Source of the DNA: CAYLLN01 sp964384375
GTDB taxonomy: Bacteria > Planctomycetota > Planctomycetia > Pirellulales > Pirellulaceae
Direction of reading: 5' to 3'
NCBI GenBank assembly: GCA_964384375.1
Contig: CAYLLN010000014.1
Span: 1-64,000 of the forward strand
DNA length: 64,000 nt
Part shown: piece by piece, positions 7,823 to 17,383 of the stretch
Layout of the letters: each line of letters starts with the position of its first letter
Position numbering within the stretch: the stretch's first letter is position 1
Notes under the pieces: generated by a model
The model's database searches: none
The model's input: only the letters and a program-made list of their open reading frames with translations
What the model was told of the DNA's origin: nothing
Translations under genes and position numbers: made by a program

Positions 7823-9298
7823 CTACTTGAGCCCACTGAAATCCGGCGCCGGCCGATCTTCACCAGCTAGCGCTTGCCGCCGTTCGCGCTCCGCTTCGCG
7901 GTCCTGCCCGCGATACCACCAGAAGATGATGCCGATCACGAGTCCCGCCAGAACGAACGCGCCGGCGACAAGCACACCGCTCACCACGTTCGAGCCGCGC
8001 TCAAATGGGACAACAGTTATCGTCTCGCCGAAGAGGAGCGGTGCTGGCTGCACGCGGTTGAACTTTGTCGTGTATGTGGAGCGGTAGGTCCAGAGCTTGA
8101 AGAAGACAGCATCGGCCCGCACGGTCGTGCTTTGTTGGTCCCCTTCGGCGAGACCCGGCGGCAAGCGCAGCACGTTCAGCGTCACAGGGAACGTGTTGGC
8201 GTAAACCGGATTCTGTTCCCCTTTGCTGTCTTTGCCAAAGCGGAGCGTCTTGTCCCCCAGCGGCAGCGAGAGATCAATCTCGTAATAGTGCTCGATGCCA
8301 AACCGTTTGCGAATGTCGGCGTCGCTGACCTGCACCTTCGTCACGCGGCGGGCGATTCCCTGCACGGAGACAAACTCGCCATGCTGCTCTTGCGGGCGTT
8401 CGAGCGTGGCGACGAGGTCCATTGGCGGCGACTTGGCCAGCGATCCCGCCGGGGCTCGGGAGATCGCGGCCAAAAGCTGATAGAACGCCTCGCGATCCGC
8501 ATCCCCGATGCCGCGACCGTTGGCGGCGCGCACGCCGTCGAAGAGACCGAAGTCGAAGCCCCACTCGGCCAGCTTCCGTTGATCGGGACCGATGTGCAGC
8601 GCCGTCTCCGCTCGATCCGGGAACCACGCCACGCGACCTGCGGCAACGACAAGCTGTGGCGCGGTCTGGCCTTCTTCCGTTGCGCCGAGCTTGAGGAACA
8701 AGCCATCCGCAGCCGCCCGCTCGTCGATGGGCTCCCCCAGCTTCCACGCGGTCGGCACGTTGCGCGTGCAAACGAGCGCCTGATACGGCGAATCGTCGAT
8801 CGCCAGCGTCACGCGGTAGTACGAATCGAACTCAAACAGTTCGGCCAGTTCCGGCAGGAGCTTGTGCTGCTCGACGTGCTTGGCGCGGCCACGGAGGTGA
8901 AAGATCTCGGCGCGATAGTCACTCGGGGCGGCAGCCAGTTGATCCCACGTCACGTCCTTCCGCCGCCAGCGTTCCAGATTGTCGAGCCCCAGCCGCGAAA
9001 AGCGATACAGAATTTTCCCCAGGACATCATCTTCACCGGGACCGAGCGGCTGGCCGTGAAAGAAGCCGTCGAGCTGGCTAGGGCCGATGTCGTACCGCTG
9101 CAGGATCTCGCGAGCATTGGCCGGAGGGCGCAGGATCGGTTCGCTGATTCGCGGCGGCAGCTTCTCCCAGGGAAGGGCTTGCGGCTGCGGCTTTGCCTCG
9201 GTTGCTTTGTCCGTTGGCGCTTCCTGCGCAACGGCCTGTTTGCCCATCGCGAGCAGGAGAAGCAAAAGCGATCCGCAGGCATAAAGACGATGGCTCAT
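7823..9298 (-). CDS. Exported membrane-anchored protein, tandem partner of 9295-10728
   Basis: The product is 491 residues. Residues 1-25 are a signal peptide ('YACGSLLLLLLAMGKQAVAQ'). A large extracytoplasmic region contains two OB-like stretches ('GEFVSVQGIARRVTKVQV' and 'VTLNVLRLPPGLAEGDQQ'). One transmembrane helix lies near the C-terminus ('VAGAFVLAGLVIGIIFWWYRG'), followed by a basic cytoplasmic tail. Its ATG overlaps the upstream stop as ATGA, indicating translational coupling. The overall layout is the same as that of its upstream neighbour, so the two probably work as a pair in the envelope. I do not recognise a named function. Confidence 0.8.
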   Translation of the reverse strand: MSHRLYACGSLLLLLLAMGKQAVAQEAPTDKATEAKPQPQALPWEKLPPRISEPILRPPANAREILQRYDIGPSQLDGFFHGQPLGPGEDDVLGKILYRFSRLGLDNLERWRRKDVTWDQLAAAPSDYRAEIFHLRGRAKHVEQHKLLPELAELFEFDSYYRVTLAIDDSPYQALVCTRNVPTAWKLGEPIDERAAADGLFLKLGATEEGQTAPQLVVAAGRVAWFPDRAETALHIGPDQRKLAEWGFDFGLFDGVRAANGRGIGDADREAFYQLLAAISRAPAGSLAKSPPMDLVATLERPQEQHGEFVSVQGIARRVTKVQVSDADIRKRFGIEHYYEIDLSLPLGDKTLRFGKDSKGEQNPVYANTFPVTLNVLRLPPGLAEGDQQSTTVRADAVFFKLWTYRSTYTTKFNRVQPAPLLFGETITVVPFERGSNVVSGVLVAGAFVLAGLVIGIIFWWYRGQDREAERERRQALAGEDRPAPDFSGLK

Positions 9299-10728
9299 CC
9301 GTGCCCCCGCTCTCGTTCTTCCAGCGCCCTCAGCGCCTCGTGCGGCGAGACGACCGATGCAAGCTGTTCGACATCGAGCGGGCCGCTGGTCGCCGCAACA
9401 GCAATCGCCCGCGACTCGGCCTCGCCGCGCCGCAAACGCCACCAGACGATCAGAAAAATGAGCGTCGAAGTAACGAGGGCCGCGACGACACTCGGAACCA
9501 GCCAGTTGGGACCGATCGAGAAGCGGCTCGTCCCGGTCAGTTCCCTTTCTCGCGGATGCCACTCGGGCACTGCCGCCAGCACGAGCGGAGCGGTGTATGT
9601 GCCGTCCTTGCCCAAATACGCCCCGCGCTTCAGGAAGTAGCCGGTGACGGTCACCTCCTCGTCGAGCTTGGCCGGGTCGCCGGCCTTATCCGCTTCGATC
9701 TTGGGGAAGCCAGGCGGAATATCGAGGGCATAGACGACGATCGGATCGGTCGGCCGACCGACGGGGCTGATCCAGAGGACGAAGTGATCCTTGATCCCCA
9801 AATAGTTGTCGATCGCCGCCGCACGATAGGCACGTTTCACGGTGCCGCGGACCGTGATCGGCTTGCCGCGATAGTCCCCCGGCTGCTTGAAGAGTTGAAG
9901 GTAGCTGACTTGCCCCAGCGATTCGCGGGCGAGCGCGGCCGGGTCGGCATCGCGAGCCTGCGCCTGCATCCGGAGCCAGATGTCGCGCTCCGCCGGGCGG
10001 AGAAAGAGCGTGTCGTCCTCAATGCGGCGGAGCGACAGCTCGTCGAGCGTCTTCTGGAACCGAGCCAGCAGGATTTCCTCGTTCTGGGTCGGAGTCCGCC
10101 CGTCGATAACGCCCGCCAGCGACGGTCGCACATCCTCGTTCCAGCGATGATTCACCTGACGGAGGACATCGACCCATTGCACCTGGTCCTCGGGCGACAG
10201 CGTCACCAGCGACTGAAACGCCGCGGCCGCGTAGTCCTCCCAGAGGCGATGTGCCGTCTCGACCGCAGCAGCCGCTTCGTCATGCTTCTGCGGATCGAGC
10301 GGCTGATTACGGCCGGCGTCATAGAGCAACTCGAACAAGAGCGAGCGGTCCTTGTCCTCCAGGCGCTCCAGCACTTCTTTCCACCCCTGCTGCCAGGCAC
10401 GTTCGACCGGATCGAGCGCTGCGGGGGCGGGCGTCCCATCCTTGGCGGGAGCATCGGTAGATACGAAACTCTGCGGATCGTCGAGCGGCGTGCGCGGAGC
10501 TGTCGGCGTCAGGCGATTGGCGATCTTCTCGGGCTGCTGCCACTTGTCCATGTCGGCCAGCCACTGCCACGTCTTAGGATCGCGAGCCCGCTCAGCCGCC
10601 GCCAGCACCAACATCAGCAGGGCGAGGTACATGAAGATCTTGGTCTTCACGCTCCGCCGAGTGAAATCGGTTGGCGCGCGCGTTCCCGACAGGCGGCGAA
10701 CGAGCGGGCTGTCGGTGCGGGGAGGCAT
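9295..10728 (-). CDS. Membrane-anchored protein with OB-like segments
   Basis: The product is 477 residues. An N-terminal helix ('TKIFMYLALLMLVLAAAE', about 27-44) and a C-terminal helix ('WLVPSVVAALVTSTLIFLIVWWRL') bracket an extracytoplasmic region. That region has a helical first half ('FQKTLDELSLRRIEDDTLFLRPAERDIW') and an OB-like second half ('GKPITVRGTVKRAY', 'EEVTVTGYFLKRG'). The start is the ATG at 10728; the longer frame to 10887 has no support and would overlap the 52-aa gene. It is co-transcribed and ATGA-coupled with the following gene. This appears to be a planctomycete-specific family; the role is unknown. Confidence 0.8.
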   Translation of the reverse strand: MPPRTDSPLVRRLSGTRAPTDFTRRSVKTKIFMYLALLMLVLAAAERARDPKTWQWLADMDKWQQPEKIANRLTPTAPRTPLDDPQSFVSTDAPAKDGTPAPAALDPVERAWQQGWKEVLERLEDKDRSLLFELLYDAGRNQPLDPQKHDEAAAAVETAHRLWEDYAAAAFQSLVTLSPEDQVQWVDVLRQVNHRWNEDVRPSLAGVIDGRTPTQNEEILLARFQKTLDELSLRRIEDDTLFLRPAERDIWLRMQAQARDADPAALARESLGQVSYLQLFKQPGDYRGKPITVRGTVKRAYRAAAIDNYLGIKDHFVLWISPVGRPTDPIVVYALDIPPGFPKIEADKAGDPAKLDEEVTVTGYFLKRGAYLGKDGTYTAPLVLAAVPEWHPRERELTGTSRFSIGPNWLVPSVVAALVTSTLIFLIVWWRLRRGEAESRAIAVAATSGPLDVEQLASVVSPHEALRALEERERGHG

Positions 10729-10787
10729 GGGGGGCAGGGGGTAGGAGACAGACAACAGAGGACAGAGAGTTACCTTGCGAATTGTTA

Positions 10788-10946
10788 TCAACTCGGAACG
10801 ATAAACCGTGTGAAGATCGCGACGGCCGTTAATATCGCCGCGCCAAATCCGACACCCAACCCAAGGACATACGACAAACGGAACCAACGGGGACGCAATA
10901 ATCCACGCTGCTCAGTAAGCGGCGGTTCGTAAGGATCTACGTCCAT
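10788..10946 (-). CDS. 52-residue single-pass membrane peptide
   Basis: An ATG at 10946 opens a frame of 52 codons ending at TGA (10788-10790). The product begins MDVDPYEPP, has a positively charged stretch 'LLRPRWFRLS' and then one hydrophobic helix ('YVLGLGVGFGAAILTAVAIF'). Short planctomycete proteins with an acidic-proline head and one or two helices are common. It lies 59 bases upstream of the first of two coupled membrane-protein genes on the same strand and may lead that operon. There is no strong ribosome-binding site. Confidence 0.5.
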   Translation of the reverse strand: MDVDPYEPPLTEQRGLLRPRWFRLSYVLGLGVGFGAAILTAVAIFTRFIVPS

Positions 10947-11295
10947 GATGCGTCTTCAGCCCGATCAGCATCCACCTATCAATGTACTCGCCTGCCAACG
11001 GACCAACTATTCCGGCGGGTAGTCATTCACTCTGCCAATCTGCCCATTCGTACGATTCGTGGTTCCCTCCTCTTTCCACCGGTCCCGCGGCAAGCCGCAA
11101 CTTGCCCGGCGCAAGTCCCGTGGGTGTAATGGTATAGGTTCACTCGGCACTCCCCGGCAGGGTGCCGCCACGGGAACCGGGGGAAGGCGGGGGAATAATC
11201 GCCCGCCACTTATCCGAAACCTTGTCTGGTCAGAGGCCCCGCTAGCCGCTTCCTGGCCCTAACCGCTCGCCTGCCGGCTGTGGAGACGTCCGCTC
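10947..11295. other. Divergent intergenic region, promoter-bearing
   Basis: This 349-base gap lies between the minus-strand membrane operon and the plus-strand sigma factor operon. It contains GC-rich inverted segments (around 11088-11180) but no ORF I can support. A GGGAACCGGGGG stretch near 11174 could be an ECF-type -35, but no convincing -10 partner is visible. Confidence 0.4.
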
Positions 11296-11790
11296 GTGCT
11301 GTCGCTTGCGGAATTTAACGCACTGGTCGATGCGCATGCCTCGGCCTTGTACCGCATTGCCTACCGGCTGGTGGGTGATGGGCACGAGGCGGAGGACATG
11401 GTGCAGGACTGCTTCCGCTCGGCGTGGAAGAGCCGACACCTGTACCAGCAGGGGCGCGGCGACCGGGCGTGGCTGGCGGCGATCCTGCGGCGACGCGTGG
11501 CCGACCGCTGGCGAAGGAACGCCCCGCTGCCGACGCTCGCGGGGGATGGACCGCCGGAGATCGGCATCGCGGGAGACGACCCGCTCGCCGGCCACTATAC
11601 CGACGAAATGCAGCACGCCCTCGCGCAGCTCCCCACGGATCTGCGCGAGACGCTGCTCCTGGTCGTCGTGGGCGAACTGACGCATCAGGAGGTTGCCGAC
11701 ATGTTGGAAATACCCCTGGGCACAGTCCTCTCCCGCGTAAGCCGCGCCCGTCGGCGGCTGCGGGAAGTGCTGCTGGGGGCCAAGACGTAG
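11296..11790 (+). CDS. ECF-family RNA polymerase sigma factor
   Basis: The product is 164 residues. Region 2 is clear ('ALYRIAYRLVGDGHEAEDMVQDCFRSAW', then 'RGDRAWLAAILRRRVADRWRR'). Region 4 follows ('ALAQLPTDLRETLLLVVVGELTHQEVADMLEIPLGTVLSRVSRARRRLRE') with its HTH. There is no region 3 and no C-terminal extension. The start is a GTG at 11296 with GGAG ten bases upstream. It is followed after 7 bases by a VWA protein with a membrane helix, the position usually held by an anti-sigma factor. It should direct RNA polymerase to a small stress or envelope regulon. Confidence 0.9.
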   Translation: MLSLAEFNALVDAHASALYRIAYRLVGDGHEAEDMVQDCFRSAWKSRHLYQQGRGDRAWLAAILRRRVADRWRRNAPLPTLAGDGPPEIGIAGDDPLAGHYTDEMQHALAQLPTDLRETLLLVVVGELTHQEVADMLEIPLGTVLSRVSRARRRLREVLLGAKT

Positions 11791-11797
11791 CCATACT

Positions 11798-13987
11798 GTG
11801 AACCCTGATCCTTCCCTCGACGCCTTGCTCGCCGACGTTGCCGAGCCGCCTGACCTGGCGGAGCGGATCAAAGTGCGTCTTGCACCGATGATGCAGCAGG
11901 ATCTGGCTGTGGAAGGATCGGACGAATGGCTCGATGCCCGCCTTCGGCAGGTTGCGGTTCCGGAAACGCTAGCGATGCGCCTGGTTGAGATTCCGGCCGA
12001 TGAGTGGCTCGACCAGCAGATTGCCCGCGTTGCCGCCCCGATCGAACTGCCGTCAAACTTGCGGTTGGTCACGCCTCGTCAGCGGCTGGGACGCGTGGCG
12101 CGCTGGCTCGCGAACTCGGCTGTGGCGGCGACGCTCTTTGTCGCCATCACGGCGATTCTGGGGAGCGGCATTGTCAGCTTCATCGCGGCCGATTTTCCGC
12201 GGCCCGATACGAGCGGCGAAATGATCGTCATGTACGACGGGCCGCTGTCGCTCGATAGCGATTCGAACACCACTCCCAACTCCGCCAGTGTCGTCGTCGC
12301 GGCCGAGAGCGATGATCGCAAAGAATACCCTGTTGCGACAAACGCCCACTCGGCGCGGTTTGCCGGCTTGTCGATCGACGATCCCCCGGCTGGCCGCGAT
12401 CCCGCCCCGCGTGAGGTCGAGTCGTGGACGCAATTGGTCCACGCCGGTCTCCGCCCGCTCGACGATGCCGTGCTGATGCGCTATGGCCTGCTCGGATCGC
12501 CGCAGTACACCGACGATCGCCTGCCGGAACTCGATGCTCCGCTGCGTCCCCGCTCGGCCGGCATCGAACCGCCGCTCGTACGCGGGTACGATCGCGAGTT
12601 CTTCCAAAAACACCGTGTTTTCCCGCCGATTTCCCCCGCTCGCAGCCCTAAGCTCGCCTCGTTCGCGGTACCACTGGTGACCGAGAGCGACGTGTTCGCG
12701 CGGATCGACCAGGCACTCGCGGAAGGCCGCCGCATCCCCACAAGCGAGCTTCGCGTCGAAGACTTCCTCGCGGCGATGAACTACCGGCTTCCCCCCGCAG
12801 AACTTGGCAGCGTTGCTATTCGCACGGCCGCTGGGCCGGCGCCGTTTACCGCCAACGCGGGTCTGCTACAAGTGAGTGTGCAGACCGGCGAACTCGCCAG
12901 CCGCCCGCAGCCAGCGACGCACCTGGTCCTGGCGATCGATCTGTCGCAAAGCATGCAGTGGCTCGGCCGCGTGGAAATGGTGCGGCAAGCGATCGACCGC
13001 CTGCTCGATCGGATGGGTCCGGACGATCGTCTGACGCTTGTCGTCTTCAACGATCAGGTATTGCACCGCGTGGAACTGGCGACGGCGGCCGACGCTCCGG
13101 CGATCCGCGGCTTGCTCGCCAATCTCGATCCGCGCGGCGGGACGAATCTGTCGGCCGGCCTGCAGCAAGCGGCCTCGCTGGCGATGCTCGATCCGACCGA
13201 GGGACACACAGTCAAGCGGCTCGTGCTGATTACCGACAGCCAGCCGTACTTGTCGCCGGCCACTGAGGACCGGATGCGGACGCTGCTCGTCGATGCGCGG
13301 GAGGCGGGCGTGCGACTGGACGTGCTCGATCTTTCCGATGGTGGTTCGGTCGATCCGGTCCTGCTCGATTGGGCGCAGAATCTCGACGGTGATGTTCAGC
13401 CCATCGAATCGACCCGCCAACTTGCCTGGTCGCTCGCCGAGGCTCTTGCCGGGACTTCGCCGGTGATCGCTACCGACGCCAAGCTCACGCTGCATTTCGA
13501 TCCGAAAACGGTCGCGGCCTATCGCCTCGTCGGTCATGCCGCCAATCCGTTGGCCGATGCGATGCCGGTCGCCGTCGAGACGGAACTGGCCGCAGGTGAA
13601 GCAGCCACGTCGCTTGTGGAACTATGGTTCCGTGATGATGCCGCCAGTAGCGAGCAAGACAACGTGGGCCGGGCCGATCTGACCTGGCGCGACGCGAGCG
13701 GCCAGACGCACAAGGTCACGCAGCGGATCAGCCGGCTGCAGTTTGCCCCCACGCTCGACCAGTCGCCGCTGTCGCTCCAGCAAGCGGCAATTGCGGCAGA
13801 AGTCGGCCAAACGCTCCTGGGGACGCGCGACGCCCTCCGCGAAGTGAATCAGCGGCCGGTGAACACCCGCGGCCTGGCTGGCGTGCTCGACATGGCCGCC
13901 CGCGTCCATCTGCAGGTTCGCCAGAGGCCCGATTTTCAGCAGCTGTTGGACATCACAGGGCGGCTGGAGAAGCAGCCCAACCGCTGA
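11798..13987 (+). CDS. Membrane VWA-domain protein, probable anti-sigma partner
   Basis: The product is 729 residues from a GTG start 7 bases after the sigma factor gene. The cytoplasmic N-terminus holds three short repeats of the form LDxxLxxVxxPxxL (near 7-25, 45-62 and 71-90). A transmembrane helix spans about 109-130. The outer part contains a YfbK-like segment ('IPTSELRVEDFLAAMNYRLPP') and a von Willebrand factor A domain starting near 374 with an intact MIDAS D381-x-S383-x-S385, then 'GGTNLSAGL'. A DUF3520-like C-terminus follows. The layout fits a membrane regulator that holds the sigma factor and reads an outside signal; this role is inferred from position. Confidence 0.82.
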   Translation: MNPDPSLDALLADVAEPPDLAERIKVRLAPMMQQDLAVEGSDEWLDARLRQVAVPETLAMRLVEIPADEWLDQQIARVAAPIELPSNLRLVTPRQRLGRVARWLANSAVAATLFVAITAILGSGIVSFIAADFPRPDTSGEMIVMYDGPLSLDSDSNTTPNSASVVVAAESDDRKEYPVATNAHSARFAGLSIDDPPAGRDPAPREVESWTQLVHAGLRPLDDAVLMRYGLLGSPQYTDDRLPELDAPLRPRSAGIEPPLVRGYDREFFQKHRVFPPISPARSPKLASFAVPLVTESDVFARIDQALAEGRRIPTSELRVEDFLAAMNYRLPPAELGSVAIRTAAGPAPFTANAGLLQVSVQTGELASRPQPATHLVLAIDLSQSMQWLGRVEMVRQAIDRLLDRMGPDDRLTLVVFNDQVLHRVELATAADAPAIRGLLANLDPRGGTNLSAGLQQAASLAMLDPTEGHTVKRLVLITDSQPYLSPATEDRMRTLLVDAREAGVRLDVLDLSDGGSVDPVLLDWAQNLDGDVQPIESTRQLAWSLAEALAGTSPVIATDAKLTLHFDPKTVAAYRLVGHAANPLADAMPVAVETELAAGEAATSLVELWFRDDAASSEQDNVGRADLTWRDASGQTHKVTQRISRLQFAPTLDQSPLSLQQAAIAAEVGQTLLGTRDALREVNQRPVNTRGLAGVLDMAARVHLQVRQRPDFQQLLDITGRLEKQPNR

Positions 13988-14100
13988 TCGCACAAGGTTG
14001 AACAACCCCCTTTCGCACGATAATCTGACGTACTCCCCTTCCACTTGGGCCATTTCGCCACGGGCCACGCATTCCAGTCCGCCGGCCGCAGGATGTCGCC

Positions 14101-17100
14101 ATGAAACTCTCTCCTCGTTTGCTGGCTTTGCCACTCGCCGTTGCCGCGGGCCTTGTGGGCGTCATCGCCGCTCCTGCTCGCGGCGTCGAACCGGCTCAGG
14201 CCTTTCTCGACGGCCTTCGTGAGCGACAGTATTTCGACGTAGCCGCGGAGTACCTGGACGCGGCACTGGCCGATCCAAACGTCCCTGCTCAGTTCAAGCA
14301 GACAGTCCTCTACGAAAAAGGGGTGACGCTGATCACCGGGGCGAATTTCACGCGCGATTCGGCGCTGCGCGAGAAACAGCTCGACGAAGGCCAAGCCGCC
14401 CTGCAGCAGTTCATCGGCCAGCAGCCGAATCATTTGCTTGCAACGTCGGCCCGCAACCAGATGGCGAACGTCCTCGTGAAGCGAGCCGGCAACCGGGTCG
14501 ATCGAGCCAAAAAGCTTCCCGCCGCGGAGAAGCAAAAGCTGATGACCGAAGCAATCGGCTTGTACGACGAGGCGATCAAGGTCTTCGGCTCGCTTGTCAC
14601 GGAACTGGCGGAAAAGCTCAAGGCGTATCCCGCCGCAATGGACGAGAAGAAAGAAGCCAAACGCGTTGCCGAACGCGACCAGCTCCGGATCGACTATCTC
14701 CAGGCGCAGATCCTCGTAGCTGCTACGCAGGAAGAGAAAGCGGGCGCTCTACCGGCCGACTCGAAGGAGCAAACCGACACGCTCACCAAGGCGGCCGAGG
14801 GATACAAGGAAGTCTTTGAGAAGTACCGCACGCGGCTGGCCGGACTATACGCCTACATGTATCGCGGCCGTTGCCTGGCCAAGCTGAAGAAGCACAAGGA
14901 AGCGTCGGCGATCTACACTGACTTACTCACGAACCCGGACTCGCCTGAGTTTCACACGTTGCGGGTCAAAGTCATGCAGCTCGCGGTTGAGTCTTGGTTT
15001 GCCCAGCAGCTCTATCTCGAAATCGTGAGCAAGGCGATGCCCGTTATCGACAGCCTCCGCGTCGACGAGGATAAAACCGATGATACGATGCTCATGCGAC
15101 TCACTACCGCACGGGCGTGCAAGGCGTATGCAGACGATCTCAAGAAATCGAAGCCCAAGGACGCCCAGATTCGGCAATTGATGACGGAGGGGAAGAAACT
15201 CGTGACCTACGTCACCAAGTTCCCCAGCGAGCACCAGGAAGCGGCTCGTAAGCTCCTCCCCGACTTTGCCGGCGGAGATGCAGACGCGGTGGCCGATCGG
15301 CCGGAGCCAAAGAACTTTGAAGAAGCGAGCACTGCCGCTCGCGACGCGATGCAGGCGATGCAAGACGCCCAGCAGATCATCAAGCTCCTGCCGTCGCGCA
15401 TCGCCACCGAGAAAGACACCGCGAGCAAGGCGGAGATGGAGAAGCAGCTTGCCGAGGCGCAGCAGAGCGTCACCAAGCACCAGGAGGACGCGTTCTACTT
15501 GTGCCAATTGGCGATCAAGCTTGCCCAGCGCGATAGCGATCTCGCGTCGCTCAATTTGATTCGCTACCTCCTCTGCTTCCTGCACTATCAGCAGGGGAAT
15601 TACTACGACGCGGTTGTGATTGGCGATTTCATCGCGCAGCGCTATCCCGATAGTCAGGGCGCCCGCCAGTGCGCGAAAATCGCGATGGCCAGCTACCTGA
15701 AGCTCTACACCGAAAACAAGACCGAGGACAAAGCGTACGAGACGGCGCGGATCGTCGAGATTTGCGATTACATCACTCGCAAATGGCCCGACCAGCCGGA
15801 GGCGGAAGAGGCGCTCAACACGCTGATTCCGTTCATGATCCGCGAAAAGAAGCTGAAGGAGGCGCAGGAATATCTGGCGAAGATCCCCACCGAATCGCCC
15901 CACCGGGCCTCGGCTGAGCTGAAAACCGGGCAGGCGATGTGGGCCAGCTATTTGGAAAACTCCAAGCAGCTTCGCGACTGGGAAACCGGGACGGTGCAGA
16001 TGCCCGAAGGGACCGATCTGGCGGCTCGCAAAAAGGAACTGGAGGATCTGAAATCGAAGGCGAAGGAGACGCTTGTCGGAGGTGTCGAGCGGATGAAGAC
16101 TGCCGGCGATACCGGCAATGTCATTGCCACGGCGGTCCTCTCGCTGGCGCAGATTTACGTCGATACGGGCGAAGCTACCAAAGCAACGGCATTGCTCGAA
16201 GATCCTAATATCGGCTCGCTCACGCTGGTGCGGGCCAAGAACGAAGCAACGCAGAAGCCGGGCTTTCCGGAAGAGACGTTCAAGACGGCCCTGCGAGCGT
16301 ATATCTCGTCGCTCGCCGGTTCGTCCGATGCGGCAGCGACCGTCGAAAAGGCGAAGGGGGTGATGGCCGACCTGAAGGCCTACATGGGACAGGACGATCA
16401 GGGCAAAGCGAAGCTCGTTGCGATCTATGTGAGCCTCGCCCGCGACCTGCAGCGGCAGATGGAAATTGCCGACCCAGCCGCCAAGTCGTCGCTCGGTCAG
16501 GGTTTTGAGGCGTTCCTCGGCCAGGTTGCCCAGGAAGCGACCGAACTCGACGTGCTCAACTGGGTAGCCGAAACGTATCGCGGCATGGGGGACAGCTTCC
16601 TCACTGCCGATCGCAAGGTCTCGGCCGAAGCCAAGGGATATTACGAGAAGGCGGCAGCAACCTATGCGAAGATTTTGGAGAAGGGGAAGGGAAATGAAAA
16701 GTTCCTCTCCCCCGCCATGACGACGCAGATTCGCCTGTCGCTCGCCAAGACGAAGCGGAGCACACTCGACTACACCGGTGCGACCGACATCTTCGAGGCC
16801 ATCCTCAAAACCAATCCCACAATGCTCCCCGTGCAGATTGAGGCGGCTCGGACCTATCAGGATTGGGCGACCTACAACAAGCCCGATCTCTATCAGTCAG
16901 CCATGTTCGGCGCCCGTCCCGATAAAACGAATGCCGACAAGACGAAGCAAGGGAAGAACGTCATTTGGGGCTGGGGAGAAATCGGCAACCGGACGGCCGG
17001 CGACGCCCGCTTCAAGGACCAGTTCAACGAAGCCCGCTTCAATCTCGCCCTTTGCCGGTACAACCTTGCCTTGAGCCAGAAGGACGCGGCGAAGAAGACC

Positions 17101-17358
17101 GAACTTCTCAAGCGTGCGACCCAGGACATCTCGGTCACGATCGGCCTTTACGGCTCATCGACCGACGACAAGTGGCGGGCCCAGTACGACACGCTGCTCC
17201 GCAACGTTCAAAAGGGACTGGGGGAGCGGCCCACGGGTTTGCAGGCACTGGAGAAAAAGACCGCACCCGCCGGCAGCACGCCAGCCGTCGGCACGCCGAA
17301 GGGAACCACGAAGACCACGCCGACATCGACGCCCGCCAAATCCACCAAGAAGAAATAA
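14101..17358 (+). CDS. Large exported TPR-repeat protein
   Basis: The product is 1085 residues. A signal peptide covers residues 1-29 (MKLSPRLLALPLAVAAGLVGV...). The rest is almost wholly helical, with many degenerate TPR units ('SAIYTDLLTNPDSPEFHTLRVKVMQLAVESWF', 'GNYYDAVVIGDFIAQRYPDSQGARQCAKIAMASYLKLY'). The tail is rich in Thr, Pro and Lys and ends KSTKKK. It stands first in a same-strand run of TPR, TPR, ExbB, ExbD, ExbD genes. By analogy with Tol-Pal/gliding systems it is probably the periplasmic scaffold of an energised envelope complex. No enzymatic motif is visible. Confidence 0.82.
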   Translation: MKLSPRLLALPLAVAAGLVGVIAAPARGVEPAQAFLDGLRERQYFDVAAEYLDAALADPNVPAQFKQTVLYEKGVTLITGANFTRDSALREKQLDEGQAALQQFIGQQPNHLLATSARNQMANVLVKRAGNRVDRAKKLPAAEKQKLMTEAIGLYDEAIKVFGSLVTELAEKLKAYPAAMDEKKEAKRVAERDQLRIDYLQAQILVAATQEEKAGALPADSKEQTDTLTKAAEGYKEVFEKYRTRLAGLYAYMYRGRCLAKLKKHKEASAIYTDLLTNPDSPEFHTLRVKVMQLAVESWFAQQLYLEIVSKAMPVIDSLRVDEDKTDDTMLMRLTTARACKAYADDLKKSKPKDAQIRQLMTEGKKLVTYVTKFPSEHQEAARKLLPDFAGGDADAVADRPEPKNFEEASTAARDAMQAMQDAQQIIKLLPSRIATEKDTASKAEMEKQLAEAQQSVTKHQEDAFYLCQLAIKLAQRDSDLASLNLIRYLLCFLHYQQGNYYDAVVIGDFIAQRYPDSQGARQCAKIAMASYLKLYTENKTEDKAYETARIVEICDYITRKWPDQPEAEEALNTLIPFMIREKKLKEAQEYLAKIPTESPHRASAELKTGQAMWASYLENSKQLRDWETGTVQMPEGTDLAARKKELEDLKSKAKETLVGGVERMKTAGDTGNVIATAVLSLAQIYVDTGEATKATALLEDPNIGSLTLVRAKNEATQKPGFPEETFKTALRAYISSLAGSSDAAATVEKAKGVMADLKAYMGQDDQGKAKLVAIYVSLARDLQRQMEIADPAAKSSLGQGFEAFLGQVAQEATELDVLNWVAETYRGMGDSFLTADRKVSAEAKGYYEKAAATYAKILEKGKGNEKFLSPAMTTQIRLSLAKTKRSTLDYTGATDIFEAILKTNPTMLPVQIEAARTYQDWATYNKPDLYQSAMFGARPDKTNADKTKQGKNVIWGWGEIGNRTAGDARFKDQFNEARFNLALCRYNLALSQKDAAKKTELLKRATQDISVTIGLYGSSTDDKWRAQYDTLLRNVQKGLGERPTGLQALEKKTAPAGSTPAVGTPKGTTKTTPTSTPAKSTKKK

Positions 17359-17383
17359 CCAGCTGCTCTCCGAGGAGTTTCGT

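Noticed and set aside
7874..10932. Two long plus-strand frames opposite the coupled membrane-protein genes
   Set aside because: They are antisense to proteins with signal peptides, helices and an ATGA junction; their own composition is unstructured and Arg-rich.
11027..11209. 60-codon minus-strand frame in the gap before the ECF sigma factor
   Set aside because: It has no ribosome-binding site, signal peptide or plausible composition.
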